A stretch of 64,000 nt of DNA from Panorpa germanica (Eukaryota > Arthropoda > Insecta > Mecoptera > Panorpidae). The position numbers and the translations under genes were made by a program. The stretch covers positions 10,025,282 to 10,089,281 of the forward strand of contig OY783208.1 of NCBI GenBank assembly GCA_963678705.1, written 5' to 3'. Below the pieces are notes generated by a model. The model ran no database searches. It had not been told where the DNA came from and was given only the letters and a program-made list of their open reading frames with translations. Shown piece after piece: positions 54,698-64,000 of this stretch; within the stretch, counting starts at the first letter, position 1, and each line of letters opens with the position of its first letter.

Positions 54698-55019
54698 TAA
54701 GTGTATGAATTATTTATTTCTTGGAGTGTAATATTGTTTTAATTTTAATTTTTCTCTACGTTTACCATTTGCAACGTTGTCGGCTCGTTATCCACATTTA
54801 TTATTTCTTACTGGTTTTATTTAATTATTCTCCTAAATAAGTATCCGTTTGATAATTTGCTTTTCCCAATAGTTCCAAAAAATTTTTTTTTATATACACG
54901 TAGTTTTTGAAAACCGTGTCAACATTTTTCCATAGTTAAAAGTATGCTGAAATTGAGCTAAAAATTATGATATATATGGAAAGTTAGCTGTTTTAAATCA
55001 TTTCTAAAAAGATGACATG
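54698..55019. other. Non-coding interval
   Basis: AT-rich spacer between Helitron 2 and the jockey relic; nothing recognised. Confidence 0.35.
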
Positions 55020-56610
55020 GTTAAATTTTGTTCTTTCGCATAGGAGCCTTTTCAGCAATCTTCTTTTTCAATTGTGGGGGACATTCATTTACACTGTTGA
55101 AAACATTTTTTAGAGGTGTGGCTTCTTCAGTAGCTTCTCTTACAACTTTATTCAAGAGATTAACTCCTTGATTTTGGTCCCATTCTGATTTGAGCGACAT
55201 ATTGCAATTAAGCTTATTATTTATATAGTTTCTGTGCTGTGAAGAAGGGTACTTCATACACTATTCGGGTGGTATATGTCACGATGACTAGTGAGTGGTC
55301 AGATGAGAGATCCAGACTTGAGACAATTAGTGGAAATTCCTTTTAGTACGCAAAGGTCGACTGGGTTAGGGGTTTTGACCATATTCGTCGGACGGTACGT
55401 CGGTTCACCACTAGAAAGGGTTGTAAAACCATGTGTTTTGACTCATTTGTATAGTTCATCTCCCATAGGATTTGTAAGTCTTGACCCCCCCTCGGGGTGC
55501 TTTGCGTTAAAGTCAATTCCCGATATGAAACATGAGCCTACTGTATTGTAATATGAGTAGAACTGTTCTGACTTTATGTTGTGTTTCGGTGGACAGTATA
55601 CTGCGGAGATAGCTAGATGTCTCATCAGCTCCTTTATAACAATACTTATTGCTTGCAGGAAGTCTTCGCGATATTCGTTAGTTTCATGATGTTGAATGTA
55701 AGTCGATCTCCATGCGCTTTATTGTGCGGATGTTTTGTGTCATACATTCTGTAGTTTGGTATTTTCATATAATTTTTAGTGGTAAAGTGCGTTTAAGAAA
55801 TTAGCCTAATGTCAATGTTTTGGTTTAGCAGGAATTTTTTTCTTGGCTGTGTTTCCCAAGACCATTGGCGTTCCAGAGTGCAATTCTTAGGCACGTGAAG
55901 AGATTGGCAAACGTGAAACTAAGATTCTGATTAGATTGAGCATTGTACTCATTTGTTCCACAAGACTTGTCATCATAACCTTTAGTTCGGCGGTATTCAA
56001 CTCACTAAGCTTTTGTTGTACTTGTTCTGATTGGGTTTTCTCTGTCTGGTTACTAACCACCTGTGCATAGGAGGTACCTGTCTGGACTTGGCGTGTTGGT
56101 AGTGAAGCAACAGTTTCTGAGAGGCTGTGTCTAAGTGAAGGAAATTTGCGCTCAAGGATCTGCCTACAGACATCGCATCCTTTGTAATTGGCTGTGTGGT
56201 TGCTACAGCAGAGAACACATTTTATTTTTCGTTTACTTTGTTCTTTCAGTCACACTGGCTGGTATGATGATCGCCTGCGCCTGATGTGAAGTTTTAACGT
56301 GACCATACCTTTGGCGTTTTGTACATTGCGGTACCTGTCATTTGAATGTTGGTGGTTCAATTTTAATTCTACAATTTAGTAGAAATTCCAGATCAAACAT
56401 GTCTTTGTTGTTTGGTCTTTCTTCTATTTCTACAAAGAACAATGGTAGAGGAATTTTAGTGGTTCTTTGTTTAATGTTGCTAACTCGAACGACCTTGTGC
56501 CTATGGTTTACTAATTCGCTCTTTGTGTCAGATTCATCCGTGGAGTTATATAGGTGTCTTAGCACCACTTTGTAGCTTTGATGTTGCAATGTAAAAGCAT
56601 TAAGCAATAA
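55020..56610 (-). mobile_element. jockey-clade LINE relic (ORF1 and ORF2 endonuclease)
   Basis: From the right, minus strand: ORF1 pieces with VVLRHLYNSTDESD, IPLPLFFVEIEERPNNK and CRIKIEPPTFK (56338-56607), then the knuckle CVLCCSNHTANYKGC (56150-56230) and SLPTRQVQTGTSYAQVV. ORF2 endonuclease pieces are VYCPPKHNIKSEQFYSYYN, GIDFNAKHPEGGSRL and PMGDELYK (55443-55625), then NKVVREATEEATP (55021-55257). The D.NAKH motif marks the apurinic-type endonuclease. Many frameshifts; RT absent. Confidence 0.75.
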
Positions 56611-57747
56611 TAATGCTTAAGAATAATTGTATCAATTCACTCTCATCTGCTAAGAAACAATCCGAATTATCAGTATAAGCAACGCATGTCTCCATTGCAA
56701 CTATTATGTTGTCGACAAATATATTTTCAGTAGTAAAGTAGTCATGTTTTTGGCATATTTAGCCGGCGTTAAACATATTTCGGGTCTTAAGGGTTGTCGC
56801 ATCTTAAGGATATTAATGACACTGATTTATCAGTTGTCATAGCTACCATTTTAAAAACAAAGGAAACCGTGAACTTACGTGAATAAGAAATGTTTTGTTC
56901 CAAAATACATTTTAATAAATAACAAATTGAATATTTTAATATTATATTCTAATCTACTATTGCCGACAGTGCCGAACTAGGCATCTTAGAATTTTATTTA
57001 ATTATTTGTCAATATGACACAACAATACGACCATACATAATATATTTAAAATGTTTCCAAAGTTTTGCAATGAAATTGCGCTCTCATTTAGGGGTCGTTC
57101 TTAAATTCTTAATGGAAATATGGGTTAATATATGTGTATTGGCGCTTCTATTGTTTAAATATCTCAATTTCAATTTTTGCGCTTGTTATCGCAGTTTGTT
57201 TGTCGTTATAAAGGAATAAATATTTAAGATAATTTATTATTTTTCACAACAATCGTAATATAAAACTTGATGAGTCATACCCAGGTTTTAGAAGTACCTG
57301 ACGCATCACCGACACACCCTGTCGTATAAAGTGTTTAGAAATTTATTAAAACATTACATTCGATATTTTTTGGGTCCTCATCAGGTTTCTACAATTTTTT
57401 GCAAAAACCTTCGTACGTTGGAACTGATACCATTAGCCTGCTATGGTTATTTGAAATTAACTATTTCCCAACTAAGAAGTACCTAGCCTGTTTCCCGTCG
57501 TTCAATGTGAGTTACCAGGTAGTGCTTGTCAAACAAACATTAATTTCAAACAACATGTGCTCTTCCATTGAGTTACCACGGTTGTTAAAATTTCATTGGT
57601 TTTAATTGAATACAACATGACTACACGGTGCGTGGATACACTGGAATCGGAGGAACTCGTGTTTAGCGGGTATCATTCGTGGGTCTACCATTACTAGTTC
57701 ATCCCTACATTCAAGTTAAGATGCTTAAAATTCAATACGCATTTGAG
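56611..57747. other. Non-coding interval
   Basis: 57105-57180 is a short R1-like match (gtgtattggcgcttctattg). The frame at 57399-57605 has no recognised domain. Confidence 0.4.
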
Positions 57748-57830
57748 TCATCTGGGTGGTCGAAGTGGTTAAGTAGTAGACTGTAACGCCAGGTATGCTT
57801 GGGTTCAAGTTAGATTCCCAGGTATTGAAT
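57748..57830 (+). mobile_element. tRNA-derived SINE head
   Basis: An A-box-like tggtcgaagtggttaagtag and a B-box-like gggttcaagttagattccc lie ~35 bp apart with gactgtaacgcc between, as in a tRNA. The B box has extra bases (a true tRNA would read GGTTCGANTCC) and the acceptor arms do not pair, so this is a SINE head rather than a working tRNA gene. The tail beyond ~57840 is not clearly delimited. Confidence 0.5.
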
Positions 57831-58019
57831 TAATTTATTCCATGACTGACAATGAAATAAACTATACTCATTATATAATAAAGAAATCTGCAAGCCACAC
57901 ACTATTATTATCATATTACCAATAATGCGAGATATAACCCAGCGGTTAAAATTGCAAAAACATAAATAAAAAACAAACACACGGCGTTTATGCGTGGACA
58001 AATTCAAATTAAGTCAGGA

Positions 58020-58479
58020 AAAGTGGAATTGTTTTAATTAAACATCCTATATTATGATGTTCCAACTGTATGTTTCTATTCTTATTTGTTTATATGTTTC
58101 TATTCTTCTATTCTTATATGTTTGGTACTGAATTTTGTATGGCAGCTCGAAATCGGCTCCATCAATGTTTTTGAAAATTTGCTATTTCGTAGAAAAAAAA
58201 TTCTAATACTTTTGGCGTCCCCGGATTTTTCTTTGAATTTCCTGGAAACCCGTAATTTTAGAAAAACTGGAAAAAAAGTGAGCCCTTTTTTGCTGTATTA
58301 CTTTTAATTCGTGAAAGATAGAAAGTTGAAATTTTCCATGTGTATTAAGGTATTCAATGCTGACATTTCTCAAAAATTAGAAATTCAAAAATTGAAAAAT
58401 GGGGAGTTAAAGAAAATCGGGGGCCCGGTATGGCAGTTTGAAGAAAGTTCATATTCTGGATTCTAGAATAATTAAGTAT
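58020..58479 (+). repeat. Repeat family R2, copy interrupted by retrotransposon copy 2
   Basis: Inverse of 22376-21955: catcctatattatgatgttc, tcttatatgtttggtact, cggctccat, ggcgtccccggattttt, gagcccttttttgctgta, gggggcccggta, and tattctggattctagaataa. The sequence breaks at 58480 where the LTR starts; the remainder should resume after the window. Confidence 0.8.
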
Positions 58480-59291
58480 TGTTGTAAGTACGCATAAGTC
58501 GTACTTATCCTTCCTATTTTTAATATAAATGTTATTTATTTTATAAGAATTATATTATGTTATCTTTAATTTTAGTATTAATATTGTAACAAATAATTGT
58601 TTAAAGTTAGCGCTTGTAAACATTGACTCTGGTCTGTGGATATTTATACTATTTTAATACTGGTAATACCGTATCAGTGTTGTATGATGTAAAGTTAACA
58701 AACAAATTGTTAATATACCGTTTTGTACTGGAGTCAGAAAGCCAGTCTCATAAAAGGTCTCAACCGAGTCTTATCCTGAGTCTCAAGTGCTAAACATTAA
58801 CAGTTTTACTTCGTTCGTACAATAACTCTAATTGTAACATCAAGTATACTACTGTAAGCACGTTTTCACTATTAATCAAATTATAACACTAAGAATTTAC
58901 ATTTTGTTCTATATCTGACATCTTTATTAATCTAATAAAATACTATTTTAATAAAAGTGATTGTATTAATAGTATTTAAAAGATACTAATTGTTCAAACG
59001 TCGTATGTCGCAACAAGGGTATACTTTAGACCGCTCAAGTATTCTCAAATTGCAACAATACTCCGATTCAACAAGAATCCTGTTAATCATCTTGAAGAGA
59101 CTTAATTCTTATCAACGTGAGTGATTCAAGAAGGTGGATGATCGTCAAACTGAAGAATCTACTTCCAGAAACTAGCAACACGGCGTGATGTATTAGCAAG
59201 CTGAGTAATCTCCACATACAACGAGCATCCGACCTCTTTTTACAACATTTATGTCAGGTGTAACATCCGCCCTTCTAATCTACTCACAACA
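58480..59291 (+). repeat. 5' LTR of copy 2
   Basis: 812 bp, TGTTGTAAG...ACAACA. Starts with the AAGTACG/CGTACTT hairpin (58486-58506). Compared with the 3' LTR it lacks ~48 bp around 58945 and retains ~70 bp (about 59010-59080) that the 3' LTR lacks; otherwise nearly identical. AATAAA-like signals lie near 58935 and 58950. Confidence 0.9.
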
Positions 59292-59293
59292 AA

Positions 59294-59311
59294 TGGTGTC
59301 AGGTGAGGGTC
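59294..59311 (+). other. Primer-binding site, tRNA-Leu type (copy 2)
   Basis: tggtgtcaggtgagggtc lies two bases after the LTR end; same type as at 125. Confidence 0.65.
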
Positions 59312-59739
59312 TCGAAGAGATATTCCTACACATAAATATCCAAGAGGTACGCCCAAAAATTTTTTTCTATATATTCTACACCTGGATGCGGATCAATTAA
59401 ATCTGGATACCACTACGCCGATCGATTATTTCCAAAAATTGCTGAAAAGTACGACTAGAACTTCATTTCATCTGTATTTCACATAATTTTCTACAAGTAT
59501 CGGCGGATGCAAAAACTACAGCCCGCTGAACCTGGAAAAAAGAAATCTTTCGCCTCCCCGCGACTGGATGGATGCTTCTAGAAGACTTGGAATAATCTAA
59601 ATCGATGTTGGTCGTTTGCAGAGTCCCGCACACAGCTGTGTATAGATCATAATAACTGATAAGAAAATCTTTAAGTATAATAGAACAGTATCTTTTTTTT
59701 TTGTATATAATTATTACTATAAATTGATAATTATATTTT

Positions 59740-60005
59740 TTTTATATATAGCAACGTTATTAATGAAGCTATCATTTTTTTTAGTATTATATTCAGTACT
59801 TTTGAATATTTGCTATACTCTAAGTATTTTTTATTAGCATCATTATTAACGAGGTTATAATTTTTTTTTAGTATTATATTCAGTACTTTTGAATATTTGC
59901 TATAACCTAACTTTTTTTGTAGCATCATTGTTTGTCATTGAAGCTATTAATTTTTTTAGTATTATATCCAATACTTTTGCATATTTACTATAATATTTTT
60001 TTATA
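59740..60005 (+). repeat. Leader tandem repeat, three ~87-bp units (copy 2)
   Basis: Core agtattatattcagtac at 59783 and 59870, and the diverged agtattatatccaatac at 59958. One unit fewer than copy 1. The last unit in both copies has tttgcatatttac in place of tttgaatatttgc. Confidence 0.85.
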
Positions 60006-60309
60006 TAATTGTTTCCACAATTATACTAATTGATGTTTAATATTTTTTTAGAACCACATTTTTTTTTTTGAACGAGAGGGAATTTTGAAAAGGAGAAGTA
60101 AAGAGCTGAAACAGTTAGATAGCAGTCTGTTCAATCAGAGAGACTACCTTCCTGTTACAACTGCAGCGTCTGAGCTCCATCGGAAATTTCCTGTGAGTTA
60201 CTGTTTTCGCTAACAATTTTTCCTTGTCAGAATCCTATTTTTCGGAGAGTCGTTTATTGGTACAAAATAATCTTTAATCTGTATATTTTATAAATTTTAA
60301 TTAAGTACT

Positions 60310-61494
60310 ATGGCACCGAACGTTCATTCACTCACATTAGTTGAAAATACAATCAACTTAATCAATGAGTTTTCAAAAAATTTAGAAGTCCAATCAACAT
60401 CTTTAACGATAGTTGAATTAAAAATCAAAAACTTAGAAAAGGCTTGGGTCAAATATAATAGTATCGTAGAAGCACTGCTTCGAACTCTAAAAAATGAAGA
60501 AGCTACGGCTATCGTTAGTAAGTCTATGGAAGTTGAAAGTATTTACGACGACACTCTTATTTCCTTGTTGAATTATAAGCAAACATTTGAGGATGATACA
60601 CATATTGTGGATGACTCAAAAAGCATAGATTCAATAAAAAATTTAAACTTAAGTCCAATGCAACTAACTGTTTTTGATGGAGAATATACTAATTGGCAAA
60701 GTTTCATGGAATTATTTACAAATTTAATTCGTAATAATAGTAAATTATCGAGCATTGAAAAAATGCACTATTTAAAATTAAATTTGACAGGAGAACCACT
60801 CAAACTCATAAAGAATTATCCTTTAACAAACGATAATTACGAAATTGTTTGGAACATCCTTTGTAAACGTTATGACAATAAAGTAGCACTTATTGAAACC
60901 TGTTTAAACAATTTAATAAACTACAATGTTATACGTTTAGAATCAGAAACTAATATCAAACATTTTTTAGACGAAATTAATGAATCGATTAGAGCTTTAA
61001 CCGAGTTGGGAATTTATTCTAATCATTCAGATTTTATTTTTATACATATTTTAAAGACCAAGTTAGATTTTAACACATTAAAGGAATGGGAAAACAGAAA
61101 TACTTCTGAATTACCAACCCTAAATGATTTTACGAATTTTCTTGAAACACGGTGGCGCACTCTAGAAAGAAGAAGGCATGTTGAAGTTAAAACAGATACA
61201 AGTCATTCTATTTCTAGTAGTGAACCAGTTTCAAGTGAACAATTTGCTAACGAAGTCGAAACAAAATTTAAAACTTTTTTTTGTAACCATTGTAAAAAAA
61301 ATGGTCATTTAGAGAAATATTGTTTTATCAAGAAGGAAAATGCGGATACGGTAAATCCTGTCGCGCAAATTAGTATTTGTAGGAGAGCTACGGTATTTTC
61401 AAAACCTTCTATTTATTGTAAAAGATCAAGACATCTTGAATCTGATGGTCCTCAAGTATCTTTTACTAAAAAATACAAAACAAAATTCAAATAG
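60310..61494 (+). CDS. Gag protein, copy 2, ended by a frameshift
   Basis: 394 residues from ATG at 60310, very close to residues 1-390 of the copy 1 ORF: DUF1759-like gag segment, then the CCHC knuckle CNHCKKNGHLEKYC near residue 325. A run of six A at about 61468 (five in copy 1) shifts the frame, and the ORF stops at 61494. Copy 1 is open across this point. Whether the extra A is a mutation or a programmed shift is not clear; a mutation is simpler because copy 1 has no shift. Confidence 0.85.
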   Translation: MAPNVHSLTLVENTINLINEFSKNLEVQSTSLTIVELKIKNLEKAWVKYNSIVEALLRTLKNEEATAIVSKSMEVESIYDDTLISLLNYKQTFEDDTHIVDDSKSIDSIKNLNLSPMQLTVFDGEYTNWQSFMELFTNLIRNNSKLSSIEKMHYLKLNLTGEPLKLIKNYPLTNDNYEIVWNILCKRYDNKVALIETCLNNLINYNVIRLESETNIKHFLDEINESIRALTELGIYSNHSDFIFIHILKTKLDFNTLKEWENRNTSELPTLNDFTNFLETRWRTLERRRHVEVKTDTSHSISSSEPVSSEQFANEVETKFKTFFCNHCKKNGHLEKYCFIKKENADTVNPVAQISICRRATVFSKPSIYCKRSRHLESDGPQVSFTKKYKTKFK

Positions 61495-63052
61495 TGAATT
61501 ATGTTCTTTTTATAATCACCATTTACGTAAATTTAATAGTTCATTTTTATTAAATACTGGTTCTCAAATTTCTTTAATTAAACAAAACATTTTAAATAAT
61601 AATATCAAAATAGATACTACATCTAAAATTTTGTTAAAGGGAATTTCTGAAGGCACGCCTTATACTTTAGGTTCACTTAAAACTTCTATAATTTTAGATA
61701 GTTATAGGTCGAAACATACTTTTCAGGTTGTGTCAGAGGATTTCCCCATTCAGCATGATGGAATCATAGGTTTAGATATTTTACGTACATTAAAAGCAGA
61801 AATTAACTTGGTAACAAACAGCGTACAATTCTCACAACATGGCAAAATATTTGAGCTACCATTAATAAACATAAACAGTATTATCGTACCAGCACGTACT
61901 AGGAAATTAATTCCTATGTCGGGTTCTACGGTAGGAGTTTGTGTAGCCAAGGAATTGCTACCTAAAGTTTTTTTAACCAACACATTAATTAAACCTGTCA
62001 ATAATATTTTTTATATATCTATAACTAATTCCTCAGCGAAAGATGTAATACTTGACAATTTTAAACCAGATATTATTCCAATAAATAAATTTAATTTTTA
62101 CCATTTTTTGAAAAGAAATCCTAACGATCCTAAAAGATCCTTACGACATCTTTTATTTAATAATATAGATTTTTCAAATGTTAATTCAAAATACTTAACA
62201 GATTTAATGGAAATCTGTAATAATTTTAATAACATATTTTTTTTCCCGGTAGATAATTTATCTTGTGCGAGTGCACTGAGTGACTCACCTAACCCTGTAT
62301 ACATTAAGCCGCATAGATTACCTCATGCGCATAAAGAAATTGTTGAGAAGCATATCCAAGAACTGTTGGCAAACAACATTATTGAAAAATGCGACTCACA
62401 GTTTAACGCACCTCTGTTAATGGTACCCAAAAAAGCAGATGCGTCGGGGAACAAACAATTTCGCGTTGTAATCGATTATCGTAAACTTAATGAGCAGACG
62501 ACAAGTGATGTTTATCCTTTGCCCCTCGTACATGACATACTAGACCAATTTAGTGGTGCAAAATTTTCTTCTACGATTGAATTAGCACGTGTTTTTCACC
62601 AGGTCCCTATACTTCCCGAAAATAAAGAACAAACAACATTAAAAGCAAATTTTAAACATATTTATAATGACACTACAATTAAGATTAATGACCCAGATTC
62701 AATAAATAATATAATTTCTGAATTTCATATTAATCCTACAGCAGGACATTTAGGAGTCTCTAAGACAATTAGAAGACTAAAATTATATTTTAACTTCCCA
62801 GGTATGATTAGGAAAGTAAAAGATTTTATTAAACACTGCGAGTCGTGTCATAATCATAAAATAAATATAGTGGAAGATTTAGCTATAAATAAATTTACTA
62901 GTAATAAACCAAAATTTAAATTAAATTTTGATAAAAGGGTCAATTCTCTTTTTTCACCTAGAAAGTATACGGCAGTTAATAGGAATAGATTAAAGAGATT
63001 TTGTACCAATCAACAAAACCTTGACGTGTTAGATGGATTTTGTCAGGGATGA
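61495..63052 (+). pseudogene. Protease-RT-integrase zinc domain, copy 2, deleted and mutated
   Basis: Continues in the shifted frame. A ~130-bp deletion removes the segment just before protease. The protease motif reads LLNTGS: the catalytic Asp codon is AAT at 61553-61555 (GAC at 2589-2591 in copy 1). RT blocks: KPHRLPHAHKEIVEKHI, APLLMVPKK, FRVVIDYRKLNEQ, YPLPLVHDILDQFSGAKFSS, then FHQVPILPENKEQTTLKANF. It then jumps to the integrase HHCC domain (FHINPTAGHLG...CESCHNHK). YxDD, RNase H and the DDE core are missing. Ends at 63052 with a longer tail than copy 1. Confidence 0.85.
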
Positions 63053-63290
63053 TTGTTTTGTGGAGCAGTGTTAACTCTATACGATGGGATCAGAATCGTT
63101 GTCGACACTTTGCTTCTCTTTTTGTTTTTTTCCAGAATTGTAACTCGTATATTTTGTTTTTATACGTGTCCCTTTTTTTTGGAAGGGGGTGTTGTGATAG
63201 TACGATATCGTCCTATCTTCCTTTTTCTTTTTCCTGGAAAGAAACGCATATGTTTTGTTTAATATGCGTTCCTTTTTTAGGGATGAAGGG
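63053..63290 (+). other. 3' untranslated region and polypurine tract of copy 2
   Basis: Close copy of 3775-4033, ending gatgaaggg next to the LTR. Confidence 0.6.
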
Positions 63291-64000
63291 TGTTGTAAGT
63301 ACGCATAAGTCGTACTTATCCTTCCTATTTTTAATATAAATGTTATTTATTTTATAAGAATTATATTATGTTATCTTTAATTTTAGTATTAGTATTGTAA
63401 CAAATAATTGTTTAAAGTTAGCGCTTGTAAACATTGACTCTGGTCTGTGGATATTTATACTATTTTAATACTGGTAATACCGTATCAGTGTTGTATGATG
63501 TAAAGTTAACAAACAAATTGTTAATATACCGTTTTGTACTGGAGTCAGAAAGCCAGTCTCATAAAAGGTCTCAACCGAGTCTTATCCTGAGTCTCAAGTG
63601 CTAAACATTAACAGTTTTACTTCGTTCGTACAATAACTCTAATTGTAACATCAAGTATACTACTGTAAGCACGTTTTCACTATTAATCAAATTATAACAC
63701 TAAGAATTTACATTTTGTTCTATATCTGACATCTTTATTAATCTAATAAAATACTATTGTAATTAAGTATGCAGATATAATATTACAACGAATAAATGAT
63801 ATATTTTAATAAAAGTGTTTGTATTAATAGTATTTAAAAAGATACTAATTGTTCAAACGTCGTATGTTATCCTGTTAATCATCTTAAAGAGACTTAATTC
63901 TTACCAACGTGAGTGATTCAAGAAGGTGGATGATCGTCAAACTGAAGAATCTACTTCCAGAAACTAGCATCCCTGCGTGATGTATTAGCAAGCTGAGTAA
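63291..64000 (+). repeat. 3' LTR of copy 2, cut by the window end
   Basis: Matches the 5' LTR from its first base; carries gtaattaagtatgcagat (about 63758) that the 5' LTR has lost. About 70 bp are missing after cgtatgtta (~63866). The end of the LTR and the target duplication lie outside the window. Confidence 0.9.

Larger units (their letters stand above)
58480..64000 (+). mobile_element. Gypsy-type LTR retrotransposon, copy 2 (3' end outside the window)
   Basis: 5' LTR (58480-59291), primer-binding site (59294), three-unit leader repeat, gag, a frameshifted pro-pol with deletions, and a 3' LTR cut by the window end. It keeps more of pol than copy 1: part of RT and the integrase HHCC zinc-binding domain. 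It still lacks RT YxDD, RNase H and the integrase catalytic core. Inserted into repeat R2. Confidence 0.9.

Noticed and set aside
55291..55551. Plus-strand ORF of 86 codons
   Set aside because: Opposite strand holds the jockey endonuclease blocks (GIDFNAKHPEGG), which explain the sequence.
57748..57830. A functional tRNA gene
   Set aside because: A- and B-box-like strings are present, but the T-arm has extra bases and no acceptor stem pairs; a SINE head explains it better.
61466..61500. Programmed frameshift between gag and pol in copy 2
   Set aside because: Copy 1 is open in one frame through the same place; an extra A in a homopolymer is simpler.

Overview
This is a window of an insect nuclear genome, most likely a butterfly or moth. 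It is AT-rich and has spliceosomal introns. Three Helitrons have termini I associate with Lepidoptera, and there are jockey, Gypsy, Merlin, P-like, PIF/Harbinger and tRNA-like SINE sequences. No bacterial operon, CRISPR, rRNA or confident functional tRNA was seen. Species is not assigned; the lepidopteran call rests on repeat style and is inference.

Layout. 1-4864: tail of a leucine-rich-repeat (LRR) gene copy, cut into by an internally deleted Gypsy-type LTR retrotransposon (copy 1). 4866-5930: PIF/Harbinger relic with a transposase piece (+) and a MADF gene (-). 6964-9708: Helitron 1 (-). 9960-11814: LRR receptor pseudogene LRR1 with an intact-looking transmembrane/cytoplasmic end. 11954-14140: a compact DNA transposon with ~340-bp inverted termini and a TAA target duplication; it carries an XPG/FEN1-like domain and a CXC cysteine-rich domain (Academ-like). 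14141-18467: duplicated non-coding sequence. 18468-22461: LRR2, a 4-exon LRR transmembrane receptor paralogue with several lesions. 22462-26700: repeats, little coding. 26791-27777: an eight-finger C2H2 zinc-finger gene (ZNF1), followed by orphan acidic exons. 30386-31620: Merlin and P-element-like transposase relics. 34295-34419: signal-peptide exon of a third LRR copy. 35203-36717: a three-exon LRR-type (F-box/LRR-like) gene with a MITE in an intron. 37780-40440: duplicated unknown fragment, jockey tail, retrotransposon gag relic. 41300-42518: non-autonomous Helitron. 43345-52600: a tandemly duplicated zinc-finger locus (relic, 19-finger ZNF2, 7-finger ZNF3), all on the minus strand. 52789-54697: Helitron 2 (+). 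55020-56610: jockey LINE relic (-). 57748-57830: tRNA-like SINE head. 58480-64000: LTR retrotransposon copy 2, inserted in an older repeat and cut by the window end.

Two host families are evolving by local duplication here. The LRR receptors would sit at the cell surface; their tail carries several YxxI/L/V tyrosine motifs ending in YEEI. The zinc-finger proteins look nuclear, with SUMO-type acidic N-termini and unusual inter-finger linkers. ZNF2 has grown by a three-fold 336-bp (four-finger) higher-order repeat. Nearly all the rest is transposable-element sequence, mostly internally deleted. The most unusual items are the Academ-like element, the LRR family whose signalling tail stays open while its ectodomain decays, and the ZNF2 array. 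Frameshifts noted in host genes could be real decay or assembly indels; that cannot be settled from this sequence alone.
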